Assembly: GCA_965216255.1 (NCBI GenBank)
Contig: OZ244148.1
Span: 4,154,001-4,218,000 of the forward strand
Direction of reading: 5' to 3'
From: G965216255 sp965216255
GTDB taxonomy: Bacteria > Bacteroidota > Rhodothermia > Rhodothermales > Bin80
DNA: 64,000 bases
This document shows, piece after piece, positions 1 to 10,755 of the stretch. The notes below the pieces were generated by a model. It was not told the DNA's origin, ran no database searches, and saw nothing but the letters and a program-made list of their open reading frames with translations. The translations under genes were made by a program, and so were the position numbers. The first letter of the stretch is position 1. Every line of letters begins with the position of its first letter.

Positions 1-3000
1 TCACGGTGGTTCTCAGCGCGCCGGCGAATGCGACGCTGGATGCGGGTAAGGGTGAGGGCACGGGCACGATAGAGGACAATGACGATGCGCCGACGGTGAG
101 TATAGCGGATGCGCCTTCGGTGGCGGAGGGAGTTGCGGCGGAGTTTACGGTGACACTGAGCGAGGTAAGTGGCCGGGATGTGGTGGTGCCGTACGTGACC
201 TCGGATGGTACGGCGAATTCGCCGGGGGACTATGTAGCGGAGCCGAGCGGCAGCGTGAAGATAAAGGCAGGAGAGACGGAGGTGACCATAGAGGTGCAGA
301 CGGTAGATGATGTAGAGCAAGAGGAGGAAGAGGCGTTTGCGGTGACGTTGTCCGATCCTGTGGGTGCAGCGCTGGCTGTAGGAGGCGAGGCGGCAACGGG
401 CACGATACTGGACAATGATGGGGCGCCGACGATAAGCATAGAGGATGCACCTCCGGTGACGGAGGGCGGGAAGGCAGAGTTTGCAGTGAGGTTGAGTGTG
501 GCCAGTGGCCAGGAGGTGACGGTGCCGTATGCGACCTCGGACGCTACCGCGACGGCGGGTGCGGACTATGAGGCGGAAACTGTGGGGAGCCTGACGATTG
601 AGGCGGGCAGGACGGATACGACAATAGTGCTGCAGACGCTAGAGGATGACATGAACGAGGAATCGGAGACGTTTACAGTGACATTGGGCGAGCCGGTGGG
701 TGCGGAGTTGGCTGTAGGAGGCGAAGAGGGTACGGGCACGATACTGGACAATGACGATGCGCCGACGGTAAGCATAGAGGATGCACCTCCGGTGACGGAG
801 GGAGGGGAGGCGGTGTTTGCGGTGACGTTGAGTGGCGTAAGTGGCCGGCAGGTGACGGTGTCATACGCTACGGTGGATGCTACGGCGACGGCGGGGCAGG
901 ACTACGAGGCGGCGGTGGGTGGAAACCTGGTGATACCGGCGGGCAAGGCGGATACGACGATAGTGGTGCAAACGATAGATGACGCAGAAAAGGAGGGGAC
1001 GGAGACGTTTGAGGTTCTGTTGGGCGATGTGCAGGGTGCCACGATAGAAGAAGGCAGAGGAGTGGCAGAGGGGACCATAGAGGACAATGAGGAGGTCTCC
1101 GTGCGCATAGCGGATGCAGAGGCGGTGATAGAGGGAGGAAAGGCGACATTCGCCGTGACGCTGAGCGAGGCAAGCGGCCAGGCAGTGGTGTTGACGTATA
1201 CGACACGTAACGTTACGGCGATCTCACCGGGGGACTATGCGGCGGAGCCGAACGGCAGCATGACGATAGAGGCAGGCAAGGCGGATACGACGATAGTGGT
1301 GCAGACGATAGATGACACAGAAAAGGAGGAGGAGGAGACGTTTGAGGTGGTATTGACTTCAGCGGCGGGAGCGGGGATAGAGGTGGGAAGGTCGGTGGGC
1401 AGGGGCACGATTCTGGACAACGATACGGCACCGACGGTGCGTATAGCCGATGCGCAGGTGGTGACGGAAGGCGAGGTAGCGACGTTTGTGCTGACACTCA
1501 GTGGGGCAAGCAGTCAGGCTGTGGTGGTGGGCTATGCCACGGAAGATGTTACGGCGACCTCACCGGGGGACTATGTGGCGGAGCCGAACGGCAGCGTGAC
1601 GATAGCGGTGGCAGAGACGGAGGCCGTGATAGAGGTGCAGACGACGGATGACACAGAAAGGGAGGATAGAGAGACCTTTGTGGTTCGGTTGGGCGACGTG
1701 GCGGGTGCGACCATAGAGCAAGGGAGCGGGGTAGCAGAAGGGACCATAGAGGATAATGAGGGTATCTCTGTACGCATAGCAGACGTATGGGTGGTGGAAG
1801 ACGCGGGAGTGGCGGCTTTTGTGGTGACATTGAGCGCGGAGAGTGATGCGGAGGTGACGGTAGCGTACGCTACGGTGGATGGGTCGGCGGAGGCGGGGCT
1901 GGACTATAGTTCGCGCAGTGGCACGTTGACGTTTGCGGTGGGTGATACGGAAAAGGAGATCAGGGTATCGATCACGGACGACATACTGGATGAGGGGGAC
2001 GAGACGTTTGAGGTACGGCTGAGCCCCCCTGTGGGGGCGGTTTTGTCGGACGTGGTAGCGACGGGGACGATTTTGGACAATGAGCCCTTGCTGCGTATTG
2101 ACGATGTAACCGTGGCAGAGGCAGCAGGTGAGGCCGTTTTCAAGGTTACGCTTAGTTCGCAGAGCACTTCGGAGGTGACGCTAGCGTACGCCACGGCGGA
2201 TGGGTCGGCGGAGGCGGGGCTGGACTATTCGCTGGATAGCGGCACGTTGACGTTTGCGGTGGGTGATACCGAGAAAGAGATCAGGATACCGATCACGGAC
2301 GACGCACTGGATGAGGAGGACGAGACGTTTACGGTGACGCTGACGAATGCTTCGTCTGCCGGAGTGACGCGGCCGGTGGCTACAGGGACGATAGAGGATG
2401 ATGATGCTCCGCCCTCGTTGATAGTAGAGGACTTGGAGGTGTTCGAGCACGAAGGGACCGCGTCAATCAGCGTATTGTTGACCTCAGAGAGCCAGGAGAC
2501 GGTAGTGGTTCGTTATGTGACCGAGGATGTTACCGCGACGACGGCACTAGAGGACTATCTCTCAAGCGCAGGCACGCTGGAGTTTGCGCCGGGGCAGCGT
2601 TCTGGTCAAATCGAGGTTGGGATATTGGAGGACGGGCGTGTGGAAGGGGACGAGACCTTTCGAGTATTTCTCCGCGAGGCGGTGCATGCGGGCATTGCAG
2701 ATGGCGAGGCCGTGGTGACGATACGGGACAACGATGTGTGGTCGGAGCTTCGGATAGGCGATGTGCTTGTAGCGGAAGGTGGGGGTACGGCGACGTTTGC
2801 GGTTACGCTGACTCCGGCGGCTGTGGAGATGGTGACGGTAGGGTATGCCACGGCGGACGGGTCGGCGGAGGCGGGGCTGGACTATACGTCGGGCAGTGGG
2901 ACGTTGACGTTTTCGGCGGCAGAGACGAGGAAGACGTTCACGGTTGATGTGTTGGAAGACACGGAGGTTGAGCAGAACGAGACGTTTACGGTGGAATTGA

Positions 3001-6000
3001 GTGATGTCCTGGGTGCGCGGATAGCGCAAGGGATAGGAGTGGGAACGATACTGGACAACGACGGAACCTCGACACTGACCGTAGCGGATATGGAGGTTGG
3101 AGAGGAGATAGGTACGGCACGGGTACGGGTGGTGCTGAGTCCTGCTCGAGGCGAGGAAGTCACGGTAGCGTATGCCACTTCGGACGGCACGGCGCGGCAG
3201 GGGGAGGATTACACGGCCGTGACGAATACGCTCAGCATACCGATAGGGGGGGAGGAAGGCTGGATACCGATAGAGATAACGAACGACGGTATTGTGGAGC
3301 CTGACGAGGCGTTTACGGTGACGCTGTCGGCTCCGACGCATGCACTCTTGGGGGACGAGACGGCGACGGTGGTCATTGTGGACGATGATCTGCCCGTGTT
3401 GAGTATCAACAATCCCTTAGCACCGGAGCACCAGGGGATCATGGTGTTTACGCTGCGCCTGGATCAGGTCCATGATGAGGCCGTGACGGTGAATTACGCT
3501 ACCATGGACGTGTCTGCGACGGCGGGCGCCGACTATGTATCGCATGCCGGGATAGCCCGGATAGCGGCGGGGGCGTTACGGCAGGAGATCGAGGTAGTGA
3601 TCATAGAGGACGCAGCGCTGGAGTCTTCGGAGACGTTCGAGATGGTCTTGAGTGATGCCAGGGGGGCGGAGATGGGAGTAGCCGTGGGAAGGGGGACGAT
3701 ACAGGATAACGATGCATACAACATGGTGATACGCGATGTGGAGGTAGAGGAGGACGAGGGATCGGCCGTATTCACGGTAGAGCTGGATTATCGCAATACG
3801 GACCAGGAGGTATCGGTATCGTACAGGACGCTAGCGGGCACGGCGGAGGATAATGAGGACTTTCACGGAGAGTCTGGGCGGTTGGTATTTGCGCCCGGGG
3901 CATTGCGGCGGCAGGTACAGATCTCGATCATTGATGATGCGGAGCACGAGGCCGACGAGGCGTTTTCAGTGGTACTTAGCCAGGTGGAGCACGCTACGCT
4001 GGTGGATGCGGAGGCTACGGCGACAATACGGGACAATGATTTACGGAAGGTGGATATCACGGGAGTGACGGTGGTAGAGGGGGAAGGGGTAGCCAGATTT
4101 GCTGTGAGTCTTGATGACGCCACTCTTAAGCCTGTCATCTTGGTCTACCAGACCCTCGAAGGTACGGCGGAGTCTGGCGCGGACTATCATTCGACGCGAG
4201 GGGCTCTGACATTTGAAAGGGGAGAGATAGCCAAGGTCATCGAGGTGCCGGTGGTAGATGATGGCATGGACGAGCCGGATGAGACGTTTACGGTGCTGAT
4301 AGGCGGAGCGCTGAATGCGGAGTTGATGCGGTCTGTAGCCACGGCAACGATACTCGATGACGATGAGGCGCCGGTGGTGGATGTGGCGGGGGATGTAACC
4401 GTGGGCGAAGGGGATGCAGCGGCCGTCTTCACGGTGACGCTGCGCGGCAGGAGTGCATGGCCTGTGGAGGTGGAATACGAGACGGAGGACATCACGGCCA
4501 GGGAGGGTCTGGACTACACATCTTTATCGGGAAGGCTGAGCATACCACCGGGTTTTGGAACGGGTACGCTTACCGTGGTTGTGCTTGAGGATGAGGGGGA
4601 TGAGCCCGATGAGGCGTTTTTGCTACGGCTTACCGGTGCAGAGCGGGCGACGTTGGGATCTGCGCAGGCACGGGGCATCATCATGGACAATGATGCTACC
4701 CCCGCACTGCGGATAGATGATGTGACGGTAGTGGAAAGCGAGGCAAGTGCGGTGTTTACGGTAGGGATGAGTCCTGCCAGTTCGGAGCGTGTGCAGGTAA
4801 ACTATGCGACTTCAGACGAGACGGCGACGGCGGGGCTGGATTATGTGGATACGAATGGCACGCTGGTGTTGGAGCCGGGAGAGGTGGAAGCGCAGATCAC
4901 GGTGCCGGTGGAGTTGGACGGTGTAGACGAGCTGGATGCAGAGACCTTTCTGGTTACGCTAAGTGCGGCGGTCGCTGCCGAAATAGCTGACGGAGAAGGC
5001 CGGGGCACCATATTGGACGACGACGAGCCGGTATCGCTGAGCATCTTTTATGTAACGGTAGCGGAGGATGCAGGTATGGCGAACTTTGTGGTGAGGATGA
5101 GTCAGGTGAGCGGAAAGTTCGTGAGCGTCAGTTTTGCGACTTCGGATGAGACGGCGCAGCAGGGTAGCGACTATAGGGCCTCGCATGGCATCATGGTGTT
5201 TGAGCCGGGAAGCCAGACGGGCAAGATAGCCGTCTCTATTGTGGACGATGTTCTGGACGAGAGTGCGGAGGAGACCTTCAAGGCGACGCTAAGCGATGCA
5301 AGCAATGCCGTCATAGCGAGGAGAGAGGCCACGGGGACGATTTTGGACAACGAGGGGCAGCCATTGCTGCGGATAGACGACGTAACGGTGAGTGAAGAGG
5401 ATGGTGTTGCTTCGTTTCGGGTGTGGCTATCGGAGCCGAGCAGCAGGATGGTGATGGTGGGCTACCGCACCGTGGATGGTAGCGCCGAGGCCGGAGCAGA
5501 CTATGAGGGTCAGCAAGGGACGGTGACGTTTGAGCCTGGACAGATCGAGGAGACGATAGCGGTGAAGTTGATAAGGGATGGCCGGGACTGGGCCACAGAG
5601 ACATTTACCCTGGCGCTGGAATCAGCCACCCATGCACAGATAGAGGACCCTGCAGCGACGGCCACGATTGTGGAGGAAGGATCGGTGCTCGGCGACGTAA
5701 TGGCACAATGGCTGGCCCGCTTCAGCAGGACGTCAGCCGGTCATGTGGCCAGTGCACTGGAAGATCGCGTGCAGTGGCTCACGTCCGCACCGCACTGTAC
5801 GCCGCGGATGGGCAGCGGCACCAAGCATTTCCGATACATGAATCCGTCATGGGATCCGTCGGTCGGCGAATTGTTTTCGGGCTGTTCGATGGCCCTGAAA
5901 TCGGCGAGAGGGCAGGGTGAGATGAGTCTCTGGGGGCGCGGCGCGTATACGCGCTTTAATGGCAGAGACGGGCAGCTAAGTATCAAGGGCAATGTTTCGA

Positions 6001-6959
6001 CGGCGGCGTTAGGCGTGGATTACCTGTCGCCGCGAGGCTGGTTGACCGGAGTGCTGTTGGCCCATAGCCGGGGCGACGGCACGTTTGCGGCGGTGGATCT
6101 GGAAGGTGAAGCACGCTCCACCCTCACGGGGATCTATCCGTACGTGCGATACGGCAATACAAGGCGTTCCGTCTGGGGCATGGCCGGGTACGGGACGGGC
6201 ACGGCGCTGCTGGAATCGGAAGACAGCCTGGAGTCTGCGCTGGATGCAGTTATGGGGTTAGCCGGCATGCGTGTCGGGCTTCTGAAAATGGGACAAGCTC
6301 ATGTCTCGTATGAGGCGGACGCACTGGTGGTTCGCACGACGGCGGACAATCTGGACGTACTCGTGCACCGTGTGCGTGCGGGCCTGGAGGGCGTTTTGCG
6401 TCTGAGCCAGGGGTGGAGCCCGTATGTGGAGGCTTCCGTGCGGCAGGATGGAGGAGATGCCGAGACCGGTATCGGCGTGGAAGTAGCCGGAGGCGTACGC
6501 TATGCTGGCAATGCGCTGAAAGCGGAAGTAACCTCCCGGGGGCTGCTGGCCCATGCCTCGACAGGCTTCGCGGAATGGGGCGTAGCCGGGGCTCTGCACT
6601 ATGGCAACGCCGCGGGCCTGGGTCCTGCGGCATCCATACGGCCCTCGTGGGGCACAGCGCACTCGGGTGGCATGCAAGCATTGTGGCGACCGGCATCCAT
6701 AGAAGACGCGGTGCATGGAATATCAGGTGCAAGAAGATTGGAGCTGGCGCTCGGATATGGCATGCCCTCCATAGTGGGCACGGGAGTCGCAAGGCCGGTG
6801 GCGGCAATGACCCTGCAGGAGCAAGGCAGAGAATACAGGCTGGGCTACGAAGTGGCTATGCGTCGCTACCTGAACCTGTCCATGGAGGCCGTGGCGCGCA
6901 CTGTAGCCGTGAACAAACGCAACTACGGCGTCAGTGTCCGCGGAACCATGCGCTGGTAG
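1..6959 (+). CDS. Giant Calx-beta repeat surface protein with C-terminal outer-membrane barrel, copy 1 (5' end outside window)
   Basis: The reading frame is open from the first base and ends at TAG 6957-6959, so only the last 2,300 or so residues are seen. About 17 tandem Calx-beta-type repeats of roughly 100-113 residues each end in a GTI-x-DND-like motif with Asp/Asn-rich calcium-binding loops. The last ~420 residues (from about 5690) switch to a Gly/aromatic-rich region with alternating hydrophobic strands, starting near the WGRGAYTRFNGRDG motif and ending in an aromatic Trp. This is typical of an autotransporter-like outer-membrane barrel. By family knowledge such proteins are exported, anchored by the barrel, and display calcium-stabilised repeats as adhesins. 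The segment is nearly identical to the 3' part of the gene ending at 28950, at a constant offset of 21,991 bp. Role in adhesion is inferred; the start and promoter lie outside the window. Confidence 0.9.
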   Translation, partial: TVVLSAPANATLDAGKGEGTGTIEDNDDAPTVSIADAPSVAEGVAAEFTVTLSEVSGRDVVVPYVTSDGTANSPGDYVAEPSGSVKIKAGETEVTIEVQTVDDVEQEEEEAFAVTLSDPVGAALAVGGEAATGTILDNDGAPTISIEDAPPVTEGGKAEFAVRLSVASGQEVTVPYATSDATATAGADYEAETVGSLTIEAGRTDTTIVLQTLEDDMNEESETFTVTLGEPVGAELAVGGEEGTGTILDNDDAPTVSIEDAPPVTEGGEAVFAVTLSGVSGRQVTVSYATVDATATAGQDYEAAVGGNLVIPAGKADTTIVVQTIDDAEKEGTETFEVLLGDVQGATIEEGRGVAEGTIEDNEEVSVRIADAEAVIEGGKATFAVTLSEASGQAVVLTYTTRNVTAISPGDYAAEPNGSMTIEAGKADTTIVVQTIDDTEKEEEETFEVVLTSAAGAGIEVGRSVGRGTILDNDTAPTVRIADAQVVTEGEVATFVLTLSGASSQAVVVGYATEDVTATSPGDYVAEPNGSVTIAVAETEAVIEVQTTDDTEREDRETFVVRLGDVAGATIEQGSGVAEGTIEDNEGISVRIADVWVVEDAGVAAFVVTLSAESDAEVTVAYATVDGSAEAGLDYSSRSGTLTFAVGDTEKEIRVSITDDILDEGDETFEVRLSPPVGAVLSDVVATGTILDNEPLLRIDDVTVAEAAGEAVFKVTLSSQSTSEVTLAYATADGSAEAGLDYSLDSGTLTFAVGDTEKEIRIPITDDALDEEDETFTVTLTNASSAGVTRPVATGTIEDDDAPPSLIVEDLEVFEHEGTASISVLLTSESQETVVVRYVTEDVTATTALEDYLSSAGTLEFAPGQRSGQIEVGILEDGRVEGDETFRVFLREAVHAGIADGEAVVTIRDNDVWSELRIGDVLVAEGGGTATFAVTLTPAAVEMVTVGYATADGSAEAGLDYTSGSGTLTFSAAETRKTFTVDVLEDTEVEQNETFTVELSDVLGARIAQGIGVGTILDNDGTSTLTVADMEVGEEIGTARVRVVLSPARGEEVTVAYATSDGTARQGEDYTAVTNTLSIPIGGEEGWIPIEITNDGIVEPDEAFTVTLSAPTHALLGDETATVVIVDDDLPVLSINNPLAPEHQGIMVFTLRLDQVHDEAVTVNYATMDVSATAGADYVSHAGIARIAAGALRQEIEVVIIEDAALESSETFEMVLSDARGAEMGVAVGRGTIQDNDAYNMVIRDVEVEEDEGSAVFTVELDYRNTDQEVSVSYRTLAGTAEDNEDFHGESGRLVFAPGALRRQVQISIIDDAEHEADEAFSVVLSQVEHATLVDAEATATIRDNDLRKVDITGVTVVEGEGVARFAVSLDDATLKPVILVYQTLEGTAESGADYHSTRGALTFERGEIAKVIEVPVVDDGMDEPDETFTVLIGGALNAELMRSVATATILDDDEAPVVDVAGDVTVGEGDAAAVFTVTLRGRSAWPVEVEYETEDITAREGLDYTSLSGRLSIPPGFGTGTLTVVVLEDEGDEPDEAFLLRLTGAERATLGSAQARGIIMDNDATPALRIDDVTVVESEASAVFTVGMSPASSERVQVNYATSDETATAGLDYVDTNGTLVLEPGEVEAQITVPVELDGVDELDAETFLVTLSAAVAAEIADGEGRGTILDDDEPVSLSIFYVTVAEDAGMANFVVRMSQVSGKFVSVSFATSDETAQQGSDYRASHGIMVFEPGSQTGKIAVSIVDDVLDESAEETFKATLSDASNAVIARREATGTILDNEGQPLLRIDDVTVSEEDGVASFRVWLSEPSSRMVMVGYRTVDGSAEAGADYEGQQGTVTFEPGQIEETIAVKLIRDGRDWATETFTLALESATHAQIEDPAATATIVEEGSVLGDVMAQWLARFSRTSAGHVASALEDRVQWLTSAPHCTPRMGSGTKHFRYMNPSWDPSVGELFSGCSMALKSARGQGEMSLWGRGAYTRFNGRDGQLSIKGNVSTAALGVDYLSPRGWLTGVLLAHSRGDGTFAAVDLEGEARSTLTGIYPYVRYGNTRRSVWGMAGYGTGTALLESEDSLESALDAVMGLAGMRVGLLKMGQAHVSYEADALVVRTTADNLDVLVHRVRAGLEGVLRLSQGWSPYVEASVRQDGGDAETGIGVEVAGGVRYAGNALKAEVTSRGLLAHASTGFAEWGVAGALHYGNAAGLGPAASIRPSWGTAHSGGMQALWRPASIEDAVHGISGARRLELALGYGMPSIVGTGVARPVAAMTLQEQGREYRLGYEVAMRRYLNLSMEAVARTVAVNKRNYGVSVRGTMRW

Positions 6960-6984
6960 CCGCGGCATCGGCCATGCTTGCCAT
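60..6984 (+). repeat. 6.9-kb direct repeat, left copy (partner 22051-28975)
   Basis: Many checkpoints along the two giant genes (for example 145/22136, 3209/25200, 6258/28249 and the stop codons 6959/28950) keep the same offset of 21,991 bp. I therefore see no net insertion or deletion over 6.9 kb, only scattered substitutions. Similarity runs about 25 bp past the stop codon and stops at 6984/28975, where the downstream sequences become unrelated. The left edge fades into the repetitive domains. Confidence 0.9.
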
Positions 6985-7202
6985 AGGCGCTGCCGGATCG
7001 TAAACGCCCCTCACCCACGCAAGGTGTGGTTCACCGGAGGCTTACCAGACGAAAGATAGTTCGGGTGCCACATCCGTAGAGCAGTAAGTGGCACGGTAAT
7101 TGCCGCTAAAAGCATCCGGTGGCCACTAATGGCACAGGTGGATAGGGAAGGAGTCATAACGCGTGCTGATTTAGGCCGACGGACCAATGCGGCGAAACGT
7201 GG

Positions 7203-9593
7203 ATGCTTAAAAATCTGTGTATGCAAGCGTCACGTTGGTGCATGGCAGTGCGCGTCAGCCGCATGCGCTACTTTAGGTACGCGGTTGTAGGGACCCTTGT
7301 TTTTGGCGCCGGCTGGAGTGCGATGGCGCAGAGTTTCGCGGTGAGTGGCTACGTCGAGGATGCAGTGAGCGGTGAGCGGATACCCGGCGCACACTTGCAT
7401 CTCGTCCACGAGAAGACGGGTGTGACCTCAAACCAGTTTGGTTTCTTCAGCCTCAGCGTTGGTCTGCGCCCCTTCAAGCTGTCTGTAACGCACGTTGCCT
7501 ACTTCCCGCAGGTTGTCGAATGGTCGGTATATGCCGACACATCACTGGTATTTCTCCTGCATCCGCGCGTTCTATCGCTTGATGCCGTCGTGGTTACGGG
7601 CGAAGACGGGTCCCGTGTGCACCAAATCCAGATGAGCCAGCACAGCTTGCCAGTCGAGCAGGTGGAGTCGCTGCCCGTATTGCTCGGGGAAACGGATGTG
7701 CTCAAGACCCTGCAACTGCTGCCCGGTGTTCAGTCGGGCCGCGAAGGCTTCAGCGGCATCTACGTTCGTGGCGGTCGTGCGGACCAGAACCTGATCTTGC
7801 TGGATGGTCTGCCACTGTACAACCCGAACCATGTGCTTGGCCTTTTTAGCGTCTTTAATCCGTCTGCGATGAAGCAGGTGGAGTTGATCAAGGGGGGCTT
7901 TCCGGCCCGTTACGGGGGGCGCCTGTCGTCAGTGGTAAGCCTTACCATGAAGGAGGGCAACCTGAAGCACTTCGGTGGCGAGGGGAAGCTGGGGCTGATT
8001 ACGTCGCGCCTGATGTTCGAAGGGCCCATAGTTCGTGAGCGGGCGTCCTTTATCGTTTCCGGGCGGCGCACCTTCCTCGACCAGATTCTGCGGTGGTTTC
8101 AGCCAAAGGGCCGCCGGTATGCGGTGCACTTTCAGGACCTTAATTTCAAGGCGAACTACATCATATCAGGACGAGATCGGTTATACCTCAGCGGCTACAT
8201 GGGTAAGGATTCCTTCGCGCACAGGCTGCGCAAAACGGCGCGTGATCCTACGCGTACGGAGATGGACTTAGAGCTCGGCTGGCAGAATCGCCTGGCTTCG
8301 ATCCGCTGGAATCACCTGTTTGGCGAGCGGCTGTTTGCTAACGTTACTGCTGGCGTAATCAGCTATCGGATAGCTTCCGAAGTTGCCACGCGCGATTCCG
8401 GTCCTGCGGAACAGCCAGAGACTTATCGGCAGATCTGGCGGTCGTCTGTATTGGACTACATGGCGCGCCTCGATATGGAGTATGCGACTGGACTCAGGCA
8501 CTACATGCGTTTTGGTATGGAATTCGCCGCCCGCAATTTTACGCCGTCCGCCGTGCAGACGCGTTATAGCGGTCACGGCGATGCAGACCTGAATTTGCGG
8601 CAGCGCCGGGCTGGCGGTATAGCTTCGCAGGAGTTGGCCCTGTACGCAGAGGATGAATTGCAGCTACCCTTTGGCGCGCGTGCAAACCTTGGGTTGCGGC
8701 TTTCCGGCGCTGGCAGTCAGGGACGCGTTGCGCGCGCGATGGAGCCGCGCGCAAGCGTAATCATCCCGCTGAGTGCAGATTTGGCAGCCAAGGTGTCCTA
8801 TGCGTTCATGCAGCAGTACATGCACCTGATGGCGGGAACCGGGAGTGAGCTTTCACGGGAAGTGTGGATTCCGTTCATGCGCGCAATAAGTCCCCAGCGC
8901 AGCTCACAAGTGGCGGTCGGCCTCGTGCGCAGCTTCCCAGGATATGGTGTGGATGTTTCGCTTGAAGGCTATTACAAGCGCATGAACGGACAGCTGGAGT
9001 ACAAGGCCAACGCCCGTCCTTATCAGGCGAGCACGTTGGGGTGGCCGTCTTTGGTGGAGCGCGGACGCGGCACCAGCTACGGGGCCGAATTTTTCGTTGA
9101 GCGACAACGACGGCGATTGAGCGGGTGGCTTAGCTACACATGGGCCCGGACCACACGAAGGTTCAGGCGGCTTAATGCGGGTGCGCCATTCCCTGATGGC
9201 TATGACCGGCGGCACGATGTGTCCGTGGTCGGCCAGTACCGTCTGACGGAGCATACCATGCTTGCGTCGTCGTGGGTGTACGGGAGTGGTTATCCGATCT
9301 GGCTGCCATCCGGCAGATATCAGGATCGCCTGAGACCCTCTGAGGGTGACATTTTCGACTATGGCCCAATCAATTCTGCCCGCGTGCCTGCGGCCCATCG
9401 CCTCGACGTAAGTGCGCATTTCACCAGGCAGATTGACTGGGGCGAGCGCACCTTCATTCTCGGCCTGTACAATGCCTACAATCGAAGGAATCCTATGTAC
9501 GTGTTCCCGCACGATGCGTCCGGAGTGATTCGCTGGAAGCGGCTGAGCCTTTTGCAGCTGATTCCGGCAGTGTCCTACCAATTGCGATTTTAA
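7203..9593 (+). CDS. TonB-dependent outer-membrane receptor with carboxypeptidase-like regulatory domain
   Basis: 796 residues. A signal peptide is visible; ATG 7263 (MRYFRYAVVGTLVFGAG) is an alternative start that would give a more compact one ending near AMAQS. Residues ~43-125 form a CarboxypepD-reg-like beta-sandwich (SGYVEDAVSGERIPGAHLHL). Then comes a plug domain with the family motifs LLPGVQSGREG, IYVRGGRADQNLILLDGLPL and GGFPARYGGRLSSVV, followed by a beta-barrel ending in aromatic Phe (SYQLRF). Known role: active transport of an unidentified ligand across the outer membrane, energised by TonB-ExbBD. The next gene starts 2 nt after its stop and encodes a DUF4249 lipoprotein, a common partner of this receptor type in Bacteroidota. 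Substrate cannot be told from sequence. Confidence 0.92.
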   Translation: MLKNLCMQASRWCMAVRVSRMRYFRYAVVGTLVFGAGWSAMAQSFAVSGYVEDAVSGERIPGAHLHLVHEKTGVTSNQFGFFSLSVGLRPFKLSVTHVAYFPQVVEWSVYADTSLVFLLHPRVLSLDAVVVTGEDGSRVHQIQMSQHSLPVEQVESLPVLLGETDVLKTLQLLPGVQSGREGFSGIYVRGGRADQNLILLDGLPLYNPNHVLGLFSVFNPSAMKQVELIKGGFPARYGGRLSSVVSLTMKEGNLKHFGGEGKLGLITSRLMFEGPIVRERASFIVSGRRTFLDQILRWFQPKGRRYAVHFQDLNFKANYIISGRDRLYLSGYMGKDSFAHRLRKTARDPTRTEMDLELGWQNRLASIRWNHLFGERLFANVTAGVISYRIASEVATRDSGPAEQPETYRQIWRSSVLDYMARLDMEYATGLRHYMRFGMEFAARNFTPSAVQTRYSGHGDADLNLRQRRAGGIASQELALYAEDELQLPFGARANLGLRLSGAGSQGRVARAMEPRASVIIPLSADLAAKVSYAFMQQYMHLMAGTGSELSREVWIPFMRAISPQRSSQVAVGLVRSFPGYGVDVSLEGYYKRMNGQLEYKANARPYQASTLGWPSLVERGRGTSYGAEFFVERQRRRLSGWLSYTWARTTRRFRRLNAGAPFPDGYDRRHDVSVVGQYRLTEHTMLASSWVYGSGYPIWLPSGRYQDRLRPSEGDIFDYGPINSARVPAAHRLDVSAHFTRQIDWGERTFILGLYNAYNRRNPMYVFPHDASGVIRWKRLSLLQLIPAVSYQLRF

Positions 9594-9595
9594 CT

Positions 9596-10609
9596 ATGCG
9601 GTGGCTGAGCGTAATCATCGTGCTCATGGGGCTGCAGTGTGAGGCACCCGTGGACTTGAAATTCCCGACGGGATACGAGCCAAAAGTGGTCGTCAACACA
9701 GAATTTTCGCCGGACAGCGTCTGGGCGGTCTTGCTCCACCGTAGCGTGCCGTACGTTAACAACGTTGACTGGCAAGACCATGTGATTACCGACGCATCGG
9801 TTTCAATTCAGGGTAGCGATGGTTTTCTGGAGCGACTCATCCATACCGGTCACGGCATCTTCAGGTCTGCTGCAAAGCTGCATCCAAAGAGCGATATGCC
9901 CTACATGCTGACCGTCACTGTTCCCGGGCTCCCGGTGGTCATGGCGGCATCCAGCGCCCCTGCCATTGTTGCGGGGTTCATAGCGGTCGAAGAGGTGGCT
10001 CCGCCATCTGGCACAAATAAGGGATCGTACGAGGTGCGTTTCCGGGTAAACGATCAGCCGGGGTATGACCGCTACAGCATTCAGGTAGATCAGTTGGAGC
10101 CCGTCTGTATGGATGAGCAAGGTTACGTCCAGCGGGACGTAACCAGAGGCGGGGCCACAAGGTATAGAGGAATGAAATTCGACAGCGCCTTTCCTGAGCT
10201 GCGTGACTGGTTGCCGCAGGTCAACGACCCGTCTTTCCCTAATGTGCCGGAAGACCACTTTTATCACGCAGGGTATTTTTCGGATCGGCTGTTTCAGGGC
10301 GCGACCAAGGAGATCGAATTGACGGTCTTCGCAGGACACCACGATGCCTTTGCGCCACACTTCAGGCTGATAGTAACGAACTGGAGCCAGGAGCTTTGGT
10401 CTTACCACGAGTCATTCGCACTGGTTGATCCGTTCTATCCAGACTACTTCGGAGACGAGCTTGCGATTTTGTACACAAACGTTGAGGGTGGCCTAGGCAT
10501 ATTTGGCGGTGCGTCAAGTCAGGCTTTCCGCGTTGATGCAGAAGGCAACTCATGGAATGAGGACGCCTTGAAGGTAGGCTTGCGTTATCTAAGGCCCTGC
10601 GATCAATGA
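9596..10609 (+). CDS. DUF4249-family lipoprotein
   Basis: 337 residues. The N-terminus MRWLSVIIVLMGLQCEAP is a lipoprotein signal with the lipobox LMGLQC, giving a predicted mature N-terminal Cys at residue 15. The pattern of a short VVNTEFSPDSVWAVLLHRS segment, a D-A-S-V-S-I-Q-G strand and a GYDRYSIQV-like strand agrees with DUF4249, a beta-rich periplasmic or surface lipoprotein family found almost only in Bacteroidota next to carboxypeptidase-regulated TonB receptors. It begins 2 nt after the receptor stop, so the two are almost certainly cotranscribed. Function of the family is unknown; a substrate-capture role at the receptor is inference. Confidence 0.8.
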   Translation: MRWLSVIIVLMGLQCEAPVDLKFPTGYEPKVVVNTEFSPDSVWAVLLHRSVPYVNNVDWQDHVITDASVSIQGSDGFLERLIHTGHGIFRSAAKLHPKSDMPYMLTVTVPGLPVVMAASSAPAIVAGFIAVEEVAPPSGTNKGSYEVRFRVNDQPGYDRYSIQVDQLEPVCMDEQGYVQRDVTRGGATRYRGMKFDSAFPELRDWLPQVNDPSFPNVPEDHFYHAGYFSDRLFQGATKEIELTVFAGHHDAFAPHFRLIVTNWSQELWSYHESFALVDPFYPDYFGDELAILYTNVEGGLGIFGGASSQAFRVDAEGNSWNEDALKVGLRYLRPCDQ

Positions 10610-10755
10610 GGCCGGTGCTTTCTCAATTGCGCCAGTCCGTGGGGGCTTGCGGAGTCTTTTACTTCCACCAGTGCCTCGTTGGCCGATTGTGGTTCCTCGC
10701 GACTGCGCGCCACCCGGCGCACTGCTGCGTCTTATCGAAAATATTCTTTTGATCC

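Noticed and set aside
880..5604. Long Pro/Ser-rich and Arg-rich open frames on the minus strand across the Calx-beta repeats (also 17113-27595)
   Set aside because: They recur once per repeat with the repeat period and are low-complexity mirror images of the GC-biased coding strand. They are not genes.
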